19,095 nt of DNA from PALSA-1006 sp964532405 (GTDB taxonomy: Bacteria; Pseudomonadota; Gammaproteobacteria; Burkholderiales; Gallionellaceae): the NCBI GenBank assembly GCA_964532405.1, contig CAZHIC010000040.1, forward strand, positions 1-19,095. The letters are read 5' to 3'. The position numbers were made by a program, and so were the translations under genes. Positions 6,235 to 14,360 of this stretch are shown here, in pieces (position 1 is the stretch's first letter; every line of letters begins with the position of its first letter). The notes beneath the pieces were generated by a model. It did no database searches, had not been told where the DNA came from, and saw nothing but the letters and a program-made list of their open reading frames with translations.

Positions 6235-7088
6235 TTCGCCTGCTGCTAAAACAGCGCATTGCGTTCGCCGTGCTGTTTTCGCTCGGGGTGCATGCCTTTG
6301 TGTTGTTCGGCATAGGGATCGCGCTTCCCGAGCTGGGTAAGGCAATCAGCACACCGCTACAGCCGCTGGAGGTGGTGCTGGTCAACAGCAAATCGAAGAC
6401 GCGTCCGAGCAATGCCGCCAAGATGGCGCAGCACAATCTCGACGGTGGCGGCAACACCGCAGATGACCGTCACGCCAAGACACCTTTGCCGACGTTAAGC
6501 GACGGCGAACAATACTCGCCGGAACAATCCGCGCAGCGAGTGCGGCAACTTGAGCAAGTCGCCAGGCGTCTGCTTACGCAATTGAAGAGTAGTTACAGTG
6601 TATCCGAGGAAAAGAACGACAAGCAGCCGGTCAGCAACGAGTTGAGCGGAGAAGACCTGGTGCAGCGCTCGTTAGAGATGGCCCGGCTGGAAGCGGAAAT
6701 CAGTAAAAGCATGGACTCTTACGAAAAGCTTCCCAAACGCAAGTTCATCGGCGCGCGTACTCAGGAATATCGTTATGCCCAATACGTCGAAGACTGGCGC
6801 GGCAAGGTGGAACGGGTCGGCAATATGAACTATCCGCAACTGGCGCGCGATCAGAAAATTTACGGGAAATTGACGCTCACGGTTTCGATACGTGCCGATG
6901 GCAGCGTGGAAAACATCGAAATCAATCGTTCATCCGGGCAACGTATCCTCGATGCTGCCGCCATGCGTATCGTCAAACTTGCGGCGCCTTATTCCGCCTT
7001 TCCGCCGGACATTCGTAAGGAAACCGATGTGCTCAGTATCACTCGTACCTGGATGTTTACCAGCAATGATCACTTGGAAAGCGAGTAG
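6231..7088 (+). CDS. TonB-like energy transducer, C-terminal TonB domain
   Basis: A 285-aa inner-membrane protein with an N-terminal transmembrane anchor (about residues 10-33: FAVLFSLGVHAFVLFGIGIAL). A long, charged periplasmic region (about 50-195) follows, including a probable coiled coil around 95-165. The C-terminal TonB fold (about 199-265) is marked by YPQLARDQKIYGKLTLTVS and by the pattern DGSVENIEINRSSGQRILD followed by AAMRIV. TonB proteins pass energy from ExbB/ExbD to outer-membrane transporters, but the typical Pro-rich spacer is lacking and no exbBD genes are nearby. It overlaps the ribonuclease stop by ATGA, so it is co-translated with it. Its substrate receptor is unknown. Confidence 0.85.
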   Translation: MIRLLLKQRIAFAVLFSLGVHAFVLFGIGIALPELGKAISTPLQPLEVVLVNSKSKTRPSNAAKMAQHNLDGGGNTADDRHAKTPLPTLSDGEQYSPEQSAQRVRQLEQVARRLLTQLKSSYSVSEEKNDKQPVSNELSGEDLVQRSLEMARLEAEISKSMDSYEKLPKRKFIGARTQEYRYAQYVEDWRGKVERVGNMNYPQLARDQKIYGKLTLTVSIRADGSVENIEINRSSGQRILDAAAMRIVKLAAPYSAFPPDIRKETDVLSITRTWMFTSNDHLESE

Positions 7089-7181
7089 GCGAGCGCCGTC
7101 GCCAACCCGATAAGCACGGTTTCATCAACGACGACCTAATGGACAGTCCGGGTTCATTCAACTTAAAAACGGCAATTGGTC

Positions 7182-7299
7182 CACGAAAAGCACGAAAGGC
7201 ACGAAAGAAAACAATCGGTTGTATTGGCTCGCTGAGTTACCCATAGGGTTGAATTTCATAGCATGGAGTTCTTTGAATTTGTTCGTGTATTTCGTGAAT
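7182..7299. repeat. 9-mer tandem array with inverted counterpart (dispersed-repeat-like)
   Basis: Three head-to-tail 9-mers, cacgaaaag, cacgaaagg and cacgaaaga, occupy 7182-7208. About 75 bp further on, ttcgtgtatttcgtg (7282-7296) is an inverted, slightly diverged counterpart. The whole stretch could fold into a long imperfect hairpin and resembles small non-coding dispersed repeats. It abuts the left end of the next element. Confidence 0.5.
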
Positions 7300-7507
7300 A
7301 ATGGGTATCCCTTTGACGCACGTTCGATGCAAGGCTTGCGACGGCAACACGTCGCTGATGGCCGACACTGTGTTTGAGGACACTCGCAAACCGTTGCGAA
7401 CATGGGTTTCCTTGATCATAGCTCAACAAACTGTGACCGCCACAAGCACCATACAGCTCCATTGTTTTCGGCAAATCACTATAACGTGCGTCAAAGAGAT
7501 ACCCATT
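7300..7507 (+). mobile_element. MITE-like element with 25-bp terminal inverted repeats and an IS1595-type transposase fragment
   Basis: The ends 7300-7324 and 7483-7507 are inverted repeats matching at 24 of 25 positions; the left one reads atgggtatccctttgacgca from 7301. Between them, on the plus strand, codons starting at 7325 give RCKACDGNTS followed by MADTVFEDTRKPLRTWVSLI. This closely resembles the second half of the zinc ribbon and the following TxFxxTRxPLRxW segment of IS1595/ISXO2-type transposases. The catalytic domain is missing, so it is an internal-deletion derivative that cannot transpose by itself. No clean target duplication is obvious; the outer flanks share only a loose gtgaat/gtgaaat match. 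The transposase assignment is pattern recognition and needs a search. Confidence 0.65.
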
Positions 7508-7518
7508 TAGTGAAATAT

Positions 7519-7545
7519 TGTAGGGTGCATGGAATGCACCCTACA
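7519..7545. repeat. Perfect 11-bp palindrome, dispersed-repeat type
   Basis: tgtagggtgca (7519-7529) and tgcaccctaca (7535-7545) pair perfectly around a 5-nt loop, with no T-tract. The GTAGGGTG core is typical of small repeats scattered in many bacterial genomes. A single arm (caccctaca, 938-946) also occurs next to the methyltransferase remnant. Confidence 0.7.
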
Positions 7546-7597
7546 TGGTTAATGCTCTTTTGAAAGATAAATGGACTGAGAGGGGAAAGGGACGGTT

Positions 7598-8701
7598 CTA
7601 AATATGGGGTTCGAGATTGCGGCGCAAGAATTCATGGAAGTGCAGCATGCCGTCTTCGGTGGGCGACTGGTACGGGCCGACTTCTTCGATGCCTTGCTGG
7701 TACAGCGCTTTGCGCCCCTGCTGCATGCGCAGGCAGATGGTGTCGTCTTCCACCGCTGTCTCGTGATACGCCTGTTTTTCCGCTTCGATATATTCGCGCT
7801 CGAACAGCACGATGTCTTCGGGATAATAAAACTCCACGACGTTGGTGCAAGCCTCCGCGCCGCGCGGAATGATGGTGCTGACCACCAGTGTATTCGGATA
7901 CCACTCGACCATGATATTCGGATAGTAGGTCAGCCAGATCGCGCCGTATTTCGGCATTTGGCCGTTGTTATAGCGCAGCACTTGCGCTGCCCATTTCTCA
8001 TACACGGCGCTGCCGGATTTGCGCAATTGATTGTTGATGCCCACGGTCTGCACGCTGTACCAGTCGCCGAAATCCCAAGATAAATCGTCGCAATTAACGA
8101 ACTGCCCCAAGCCGGGATGGAACGGCACTACGTGGTAGTCCTCCTGATAGACCTCGATGAAAGTCTTCCAGTTGAAAGCGTACTCGTCCACTTCCACGCG
8201 ATCCAGCATATAGCCGGAGAAGTCGATCTCCTTGAAGGCGGGCACGGTTGCCAAATCCTTGGCGATGTTGCGTTGACCCGCGAACAGCAAGCCGTTCCAG
8301 TTTTGCAAAGGTGTTTTGTTCAAGTGCAGGCAGGGATTCTGCGGAAAATGCGGCGCGCCGAGCAATTCGCCATCGGTCTTGTAAGTCCAGCGATGTATTG
8401 GGCAAACGATGTTTTTCGCAGTGCCGCGCCCGGTGAGCATGGTGGCCTGACGATGGCGGCAAATATTCGACAGTAGCTCCACGCCGCTTTCGTTGCGCAC
8501 CAACATCTTGGCGTTGTCCATCCATTCGATCACGTGATAGTCGCCGAGATTGGGCGTCATCAATTCGTGGCCGACATATTTCGGCCCGGCGTCAAATAGC
8601 ACGCGCTGCTCGACCTCCAATATTTTTGGATCGAAATACCAGCGCAACGGCGGTTGCGCGGAAACCAGTTTGAACTGATCTAGTTTTGCAATTTCGGACA
8701 T
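7598..8701 (-). CDS. Rieske non-heme iron oxygenase, alpha-subunit-like
   Basis: A 367-aa protein with the domain order of aromatic-ring-hydroxylating oxygenase alpha subunits. The Rieske [2Fe-2S] ligands are Cys81-x-His83 and Cys100-x2-His103 (CRHR and CPIHRW). The mononuclear iron site is expected at His190 and His195 in EDYHVVPFHPG, with Asp319 or Asp320 in VEDDTICLRMQQGR as third ligand. The start at 8701 gives the natural MSEIAKLDQF N-terminus; an ATG at 8767 adds residues unlike the family. The start lacks a strong ribosome binding site. No small subunit, ferredoxin or reductase gene is adjacent, so the electron donor is unknown. The substrate cannot be inferred; single-component relatives act on quaternary amines, sterols and aromatics. 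Confidence 0.88.
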   Translation of the reverse strand: MSEIAKLDQFKLVSAQPPLRWYFDPKILEVEQRVLFDAGPKYVGHELMTPNLGDYHVIEWMDNAKMLVRNESGVELLSNICRHRQATMLTGRGTAKNIVCPIHRWTYKTDGELLGAPHFPQNPCLHLNKTPLQNWNGLLFAGQRNIAKDLATVPAFKEIDFSGYMLDRVEVDEYAFNWKTFIEVYQEDYHVVPFHPGLGQFVNCDDLSWDFGDWYSVQTVGINNQLRKSGSAVYEKWAAQVLRYNNGQMPKYGAIWLTYYPNIMVEWYPNTLVVSTIIPRGAEACTNVVEFYYPEDIVLFEREYIEAEKQAYHETAVEDDTICLRMQQGRKALYQQGIEEVGPYQSPTEDGMLHFHEFLRRNLEPHI

Positions 8702-8842
8702 ACCCACACCCTTATGCGGACAATGGTGAATACGGTTTTGAAGAGGCGCGGATTGTCCCTTAATCAATAGGGGGGCGCAACAATAATTGCTGCAACGAAG
8801 CGTTGATTGCAGGTTCGCGTTATCATCCGCTTAGCAACGCTT

Positions 8843-11800
8843 TCAGATAGGCTTAATTCTCCTCTTGCCTTCAAGCACACCAAACAACACCGGCATCACC
8901 AACAGCACTAACGGCAGTTGCACCATCAGTCCTGCTATGATGGCGATGGCCAGTGGCTGCTGCATCGCGGAGCCTTGCCCCATCGCCAAGGCTAAAGGCA
9001 GCAAGGTCAGAATGGCCGCCAAGGTGGTCATGATGATCGGCCGCATCCGATTTTTTCCCGCTGCTATCAATGCTTCGGATCGGCCCGTTTCAAGCGGCAA
9101 GCTGAAATACTCCGAGAAGAAAAATATCGCCACCTCGGTGACGATCCCGACGATCATGGTCATGCCCATCATGGCCGAGATATTCAATTCGATGCCCGTC
9201 ACCCACAAGCCGATAAACACCGCCGACAACGACAACAACGGCATCAGCAGAATAGCCAGCGCGACCTGGAAGCGCTCATAAATAAACAGCAACAGCAGAA
9301 ACACCAACGCAACCGCGGCGGTGAACACCATCATCATGCCCTTGAAGGCGATTTGCTGCTGCTTGTATAGTCCGCCGAGTTCATAGTAAACGCCTTGCGG
9401 CAACATATCGGGCGCGTTCATCAGTTGTTTCACATCGCGTATCACCGAGCCCATATCGCGTCCGCTGATGCGCGCCGTCACCGCTACCATGCGCTTGAAA
9501 TTTTCCCGGCTGATTTGCGCTTGCCCGGACACCGCGCTGAGTGTCGCCACGCGTTTCAACGGGAAGAAATGGCCATCCGGTGCGCGCAACAGCAGTTGCC
9601 TTAAATCATTTTCGCTACCGCGCAACGCTGCGGGCAGCCACACGCGCACACCGATCATCTTGATGCCCTCGCGTATCTGCGTGGTGACTTGTCCGGCCAG
9701 TGCGTCTTGCACCATACGCGTGACCGCTTCCGGGTCAACGCCCTCCAATGAGGCTTTCACCCGGTTAACTTCGATATTCAGCGCGTCCCCGGCCGGGTTG
9801 ATGCCGTTGCGTATTTCGACCACCCCTTGGATTTTGGCGAGGCTGGCAGCCGTTTTCTCGGCCAGCAATTTGAGCACGGTCACATCATCAGAAAATATCT
9901 TGATCTCGACCGGCTGCGGCACCGCAGTCAGGTCGCCGATCATGTCTTCCATCAACTGCGCCATTTCAATGTTCAAGCCCGGCACCTGTTGCGCGATCTG
10001 ATTACGGATTTCATCCATCACCTGTTCAATATCGGCGCGCGGCTGGGGCTTGAGGCGAATAAAAAAATCGCCCTGATTGGCCTCGGTCAGCCCACCGCCC
10101 AACTGTGTGCCAGTGCGTCGCGAATAGGTGTCCACATTCGGATCGGCACGAATAATTGTTTCTACCTGGCGCAGCAGCCGGTCTGTTTCGGTCAGCGAAG
10201 TGCCCGGTTCGGAACGGTAATCCAGAGTGAACCCTCCTTCGTCCATCGCCGGCATGAAGCCCGATCCCACTTGATGAAAAGCGATCCAGCCCAGTGCCAG
10301 CATCGGCACGACCCCGAGCAACAGCAGCAGTGGTCGCGCCAGCAGGCGGCGCATCACTAGCTCGTAGCTAACATGTAGCCATTCGGTAAAACGTCCTCCC
10401 TCTTTCTGGTTGGCATCTTTTTCATTGAGCAGATGATCCGCCAGAATCGGCACCGCCAGCCAGGTCACCAGGAAGGAAATAATCAATCCGGCCGCCATGG
10501 TCAGCGACAACGCGCGAAAGAATGCGCCGGTCACGCCATCCAGAAAAGCCAGCGGAACAAAAATAATCACCGTGGATGCGGATGAGGCGGTCAACGGGCG
10601 CAGAAATTCCCGTGCCGCTGTCAAGACCTGACCGTGATGCTCAAGGGGTGCGCCGCGCAATCGGCGCACGATGTGCTCGATCATCACGATCGCATCGTCA
10701 ATAATCAATCCCACCGCGGCCGCCATGCCGCCCAAGGTCATAATATTGAAGCTCATCTGGAACACATCCAGCAATACCACCGTCGCGGCCAGCACGGTCG
10801 GCACGACGACAATCGCGATCAGGGTGATTTTGAGGTTGCGCAGAAAAGCCAGCAATACCAGAGCCGCCAGGGCTATGCCGATCAAAATAGCATCCCGCAC
10901 ACTCGCGGCGGAATCCACCACCAAACGGCTTTGGTCATACCAGTTGGCCAGCTTTACGCCTTGGGGTAATTGCGCGCGATAGCTGTCCAGTTTGGCCTTG
11001 ATGCTGTCGGCAATCTGCACGCTGTTGCTGCCGGGCTGCTGATACACCTGCACCAGTACCGCATCGTGTCCGTCCGCATTGACACGTATCCACTGCGGCA
11101 CCGTGCTGCGCTTGACCTCGGCCACGTCTTCCAGCCTGACCAGACCGTTGGCTCCGCTTCTGAGCACGGTCTGTTGCAGGTCTTCAACATTTTTCAAGCG
11201 CGTATCCGCAATGCCCAGATAGAGCTTGTAATGATCTTCCAGCCGTCCCACCGCCGTCACCACATTGGCGGCCGCCAAGGCTCTGGCCACGTCAGACATC
11301 GCCAGCGCGTAAGCCTGCAAGCGCGCCGGATCGACAATGACCTGAAACTCCTCCTGCGCACCGCCGATGACTTGAATGCGTGCCACGCCATTCACGCCCG
11401 ATAGCAGCGGACGCAATTGGTATTGCCCCAAGTCGTAAAGTTGTGTGAGCGGCAAGGTGTCCGAAGTCAGGCTATAGGCCAGAATCGGGAACACGGTCGG
11501 ATCCATGCGTTTGACCGACATCTGCGTACCCGCAGGCAGTTGCGGCAGTAGCTGCGCGACCGCCTGGCTGACCTGTGCGGCCGCCAGCGGCATGTCGCCG
11601 CCCCAGGCAAAATTGACCGACATTTCAGCCGATCCCCGGCTGGTGGTCGAACGCACATTTTGTACCCCGGGCACGCGGCGTATCGCTTCCTCCGCCAGCA
11701 TGGTGACTTGAATTTCCATCTGCTCGGCCGGTCTATCCCCCGCATCCAAGGTGACGACGACGCGCGGAAAATCAACATTGGGAAACAGCGCCACGGGCAG

Positions 11801-11893
11801 TTTGAACGCGGCGAACAGACCCGCCACGGCGAGCATCAGCAGAAAGAACAGGATGGAACGGCGATGCGTCTGCATCCAACTGGACGTGCTCAT
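8843..11893 (-). CDS. RND-family efflux pump, inner-membrane permease
   Basis: A full-length RND transporter (1016 aa) that uses the proton gradient to drive export through a tripartite complex. TM1 is at about 13-31, followed by the first large periplasmic loop, which contains GVNGVARIQVIGG. The TM4 proton-relay signature GLIIDDAIVMIEHI carries Asp399, Asp400 and a conserved Glu. The second half repeats the layout, with GSGFMPAMDEGGF after TM7 and the late helices GMTMIVGIVTEVAIFF and RMRPIIMTT. The paired Asp resembles hydrophobe/amphiphile pumps more than the DG-type heavy-metal pumps, but the substrate is not determinable. GAGGG precedes the start. It overlaps the membrane-fusion gene by ATGA. 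Confidence 0.94.
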   Translation of the reverse strand: MSTSSWMQTHRRSILFFLLMLAVAGLFAAFKLPVALFPNVDFPRVVVTLDAGDRPAEQMEIQVTMLAEEAIRRVPGVQNVRSTTSRGSAEMSVNFAWGGDMPLAAAQVSQAVAQLLPQLPAGTQMSVKRMDPTVFPILAYSLTSDTLPLTQLYDLGQYQLRPLLSGVNGVARIQVIGGAQEEFQVIVDPARLQAYALAMSDVARALAAANVVTAVGRLEDHYKLYLGIADTRLKNVEDLQQTVLRSGANGLVRLEDVAEVKRSTVPQWIRVNADGHDAVLVQVYQQPGSNSVQIADSIKAKLDSYRAQLPQGVKLANWYDQSRLVVDSAASVRDAILIGIALAALVLLAFLRNLKITLIAIVVVPTVLAATVVLLDVFQMSFNIMTLGGMAAAVGLIIDDAIVMIEHIVRRLRGAPLEHHGQVLTAAREFLRPLTASSASTVIIFVPLAFLDGVTGAFFRALSLTMAAGLIISFLVTWLAVPILADHLLNEKDANQKEGGRFTEWLHVSYELVMRRLLARPLLLLLGVVPMLALGWIAFHQVGSGFMPAMDEGGFTLDYRSEPGTSLTETDRLLRQVETIIRADPNVDTYSRRTGTQLGGGLTEANQGDFFIRLKPQPRADIEQVMDEIRNQIAQQVPGLNIEMAQLMEDMIGDLTAVPQPVEIKIFSDDVTVLKLLAEKTAASLAKIQGVVEIRNGINPAGDALNIEVNRVKASLEGVDPEAVTRMVQDALAGQVTTQIREGIKMIGVRVWLPAALRGSENDLRQLLLRAPDGHFFPLKRVATLSAVSGQAQISRENFKRMVAVTARISGRDMGSVIRDVKQLMNAPDMLPQGVYYELGGLYKQQQIAFKGMMMVFTAAVALVFLLLLFIYERFQVALAILLMPLLSLSAVFIGLWVTGIELNISAMMGMTMIVGIVTEVAIFFFSEYFSLPLETGRSEALIAAGKNRMRPIIMTTLAAILTLLPLALAMGQGSAMQQPLAIAIIAGLMVQLPLVLLVMPVLFGVLEGKRRIKPI

Positions 11894-12924
11894 AGTTTGC
11901 CCTCGCGCACCGTCATGCCATCCTGCAGCTCATAATTGCCGGATACCACCACCTTGAGCGAGCTATCGAGCGCGCCGCTCACCGCCACACGATTGCCGCT
12001 TTCTATCTGCACCGTCACCGCTACGCGTTTGGCCTGTCCATCATGCACCTGGAACAGGAAACTGCCCTGTTCATCGCGCAGCACGGCGGAACGCGGCACA
12101 ACCCAGGATTCACGGCTGTCCAGCGTAATCGTTCCGCGCACTTGCATACCGGGCAGCAAGCCGCTGGTGACACCCTGCAATTCAATATCCACATCCACCA
12201 AGCGCGTGAGCGGGTTAATCACCCCATGTATTTGCAACACCTGAGCCGCGACCGCCGGTTGATTGCCAAATACCGAAAAAATCTGCACCGGCATGGCAAC
12301 CCGCAATCGCGCTATATCTTCCGGCTCGACACCCAGCGTGGCGCGCAGCTTGCTGCCTGCGGACAGCTGCAAGACCGGCGTGCCGGCTAGCACACGATCA
12401 CCTTGTTGCACCGAGAGCAGCGACACCACCCCGTCAAAAGAGGCTTTGACCTGTTGCGTCACCATGCCCCCGCCGATATTTTTTTGTGCCGCCAAGTTGG
12501 CCTGGGCATCCTGCAAGGCCTTGTGTGCGGCGGCCAGTTGCGACTGTGTGGCAAGCTGGCGCGCGGTCAAATCTTCGACACGTTGCAGTTCGCTGCGCGC
12601 AAATACCTCGGCAGTTTCGGCCTGGTGATAGATTGCCGCCGCGTTGGGGTCGGTGGAAAATTCCAGCAAAATTTGTCCGCGTTTAACTATTTGTCCCGCC
12701 ACTACAAACAAACGCGCGATTTGACCCGCACGCGCAAAACTCACATTCTCGGCCGCCCCTGTGGCAGGCATCACGCTGCCGTAAGCCGTCAAGGTCTCCG
12801 CCATAGCCTGCTTGCGCAGTGGCTCGGATTTAATCAACACGCTGGGCGCGTTGCTTTCGGGTGCGGCAAATGCAGGGGACATTAGGCCGATGGACAACAG
12901 TGCGAATAGTATTTTTGCCGGCAT
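11890..12924 (-). CDS. RND efflux membrane-fusion (periplasmic adaptor) protein
   Basis: About 344 aa, HlyD/AcrA-type adaptor linking the inner-membrane pump to the outer-membrane channel. A signal peptide ends in SPAFA. The lipoyl-like half-motifs (GQIARLFVVAGQIVKRGQIL and QVKASFDGVVSLLSVQQGD) flank a helical hairpin (about 105-150), and beta-barrel and membrane-proximal domains follow (GLLPGMQVRG, WVVPRSAVL). Three ATG codons stand in a row at 12930, 12927 and 12924. The Shine-Dalgarno (AAAAAGGA) touches the first and is six bases from the third, so the third is the better start; starting at the first would create an ATGA overlap with the outer-membrane factor. Only 4 nt are shared with the downstream pump gene. 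Confidence 0.92.
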   Translation of the reverse strand: MPAKILFALLSIGLMSPAFAAPESNAPSVLIKSEPLRKQAMAETLTAYGSVMPATGAAENVSFARAGQIARLFVVAGQIVKRGQILLEFSTDPNAAAIYHQAETAEVFARSELQRVEDLTARQLATQSQLAAAHKALQDAQANLAAQKNIGGGMVTQQVKASFDGVVSLLSVQQGDRVLAGTPVLQLSAGSKLRATLGVEPEDIARLRVAMPVQIFSVFGNQPAVAAQVLQIHGVINPLTRLVDVDIELQGVTSGLLPGMQVRGTITLDSRESWVVPRSAVLRDEQGSFLFQVHDGQAKRVAVTVQIESGNRVAVSGALDSSLKVVVSGNYELQDGMTVREGKL

Positions 12925-12926
12925 CA

Positions 12927-14360
12927 TCATTCCTTTTTAGTTTTTTCTGCCCGCGCAATTTCCGGCAACTCGCCGCCTAGCAGGGTAAGCAGTGCCACGC
13001 GCTGCTCCATTAGATTCTGCCTGATGAGAATGGCTTCGGCTTGTTTCGCCAGACTGGCGGTGCGCAGGTTGGTGTAGATCAAGCTATCGATGCTGCCAGT
13101 ATCAAAAGCCGCTTGTGCATTGCTTGCCGCAAGGGCAAGAGTAGCCCCCCCGCGTTCTACATTGTGCAATTGCTGTTCGAGTAATTTTTGATCCTGCAAA
13201 ATTCGTGAAATCTCGGTGGCGGCAGTATTGATACGCAGTTGATATTCGTCATGCAATTTTTGGCGGGTGGCTTGCGCGATGGCGATGTTGCCGCGGTTGC
13301 CGTTAAAAATCGGCAGGCTCAGGCTAATACCCGCGCCTTGCGTATATAGCCCCGAGGTATCTTGGGCGCGTGTCAGGCCGACACTGAGCACCGGAAACTG
13401 CGCCCATACCGCCTGGCGAAAGCGTTGCTCCTGGCTCGTGTAGCCGAATTCCAGCGCGCGCAAGTCCGGGCGGCGTTGTGCCAGATGCGCGATGTTTTCT
13501 TGAACTTTTGCCTCATCCAGCGGCGGCATGTCCGCATCGCCTACCAGCAGCAATTTTGTATCTGGGGCCAAGCCCAGCAGGTCGTTGAGAGCATGCTGGT
13601 TGGTATTGATCTGGCGCGATAAATCATTGATGCCGGTTTCCAGATTTTGCAACGCGGCCAGATCAACATTGGCCGCATCCCGTGTCAGCTCGCCTAACCC
13701 GATTGCTTGCCCGATTGCCGCGTAACGTGCGGCAAGCAGCGCACGCTCTTGCTGCATGATGCCCAGCAGTTTTTGTTGTGCCATGTTGCGCACAAATAAC
13801 AGTCGCGCCTGGCTCACCACTTGCCACTCTTGCCACAGCAGGTTGAGATCGGTTTGCCGCTCGGTCGCATCTGCTGCGCGCTTGCCAGCCGAACGCGTCA
13901 GCAATCCGTTCACGTCATAACTGAGCCCCAAGTTAAACGCGCTGGTGTTGCCCGCACCGCCATTAAGCGGCGTATCGCGGGTCATGCCCAGTTGCGGATC
14001 AGGCAATAATCCCGCCGCAAAAGCCTGCGCGCGGCTAATGCCCAGATCATCCCGCGCAATCTTGAGTTGCGGGTTATTCGCCACCGCCAGCATCGCCACT
14101 TCGGTCATATCCAACCCGTCGCTAGTATCAAACGGATGTGCCGCCAGTTCGGGCAAGGGCATGTCTGTCGCTTTTACGACAATAGGTAAAATGTCTCTGG
14201 GGGCATTCGCTTGAGTGCTAAGCGGAGAGGGTGCGTAAGTGGCACAGCCAACCAGACCCGCAGCGGCCAATAGCGCGGGAAGATATTTCTTTATCGTTAA
14301 TCTACTCCGCAATAGTCCCGAATTTACCTGCATCTGTCGTGAAATAGCGGTGTCAGCCAT
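12927..14360 (-). CDS. Outer-membrane efflux factor (TolC/NodT family lipoprotein)
   Basis: A 477-aa outer-membrane channel subunit of the tripartite exporter. A lipoprotein signal ends at LAAAGLVGC (Cys39 from the first ATG). The mature part has the two OEP repeats of long coiled-coil helices: EVAMLAVANNPQLKIARDD near 90 and the second repeat after RRPDLRALEFGY near 300, with the family signature LSLPIFNGNRG near 355. The first ATG lies inside the 3' end of the HD-GYP gene (8-nt overlap). An internal ATG at 14333 would give a more usual 30-residue lipoprotein signal. Neither has a clear Shine-Dalgarno. It is co-transcribed with the adaptor and pump. Confidence 0.9.
   Translation of the reverse strand: MADTAISRQMQVNSGLLRSRLTIKKYLPALLAAAGLVGCATYAPSPLSTQANAPRDILPIVVKATDMPLPELAAHPFDTSDGLDMTEVAMLAVANNPQLKIARDDLGISRAQAFAAGLLPDPQLGMTRDTPLNGGAGNTSAFNLGLSYDVNGLLTRSAGKRAADATERQTDLNLLWQEWQVVSQARLLFVRNMAQQKLLGIMQQERALLAARYAAIGQAIGLGELTRDAANVDLAALQNLETGINDLSRQINTNQHALNDLLGLAPDTKLLLVGDADMPPLDEAKVQENIAHLAQRRPDLRALEFGYTSQEQRFRQAVWAQFPVLSVGLTRAQDTSGLYTQGAGISLSLPIFNGNRGNIAIAQATRQKLHDEYQLRINTAATEISRILQDQKLLEQQLHNVERGGATLALAASNAQAAFDTGSIDSLIYTNLRTASLAKQAEAILIRQNLMEQRVALLTLLGGELPEIARAEKTKKE

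Larger units (their letters stand above)
7089..7597. other. Gene-free, repeat-dense intergenic region
   Basis: No convincing gene lies in these ~510 bases between the TonB-like gene and the Rieske gene. From left to right it holds about 90 nt with no recognisable signal, a cacgaaa-type 9-mer array with a distant inverted counterpart, a ~208-bp element with 25-bp terminal inverted repeats, and a perfect 11-bp palindrome. Short open frames here run through the repeats and are not supported as genes. Confidence 0.8.

Noticed and set aside
7182..7208. CRISPR-like array
   Set aside because: The three 9-mers are directly adjacent with no spacers and too short for CRISPR repeats; no cas genes are present.
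7158..7474. Short minus-strand frames in the gap before the Rieske gene
   Set aside because: They run through the 9-mer repeats and the inverted-repeat element, with no ribosome site and no similarity I can recognise.
8793..8805. Terminator for the RND pump gene
   Set aside because: caacg/cgttg is only a 5-bp stem with no T-tract on the minus strand; too weak to call.
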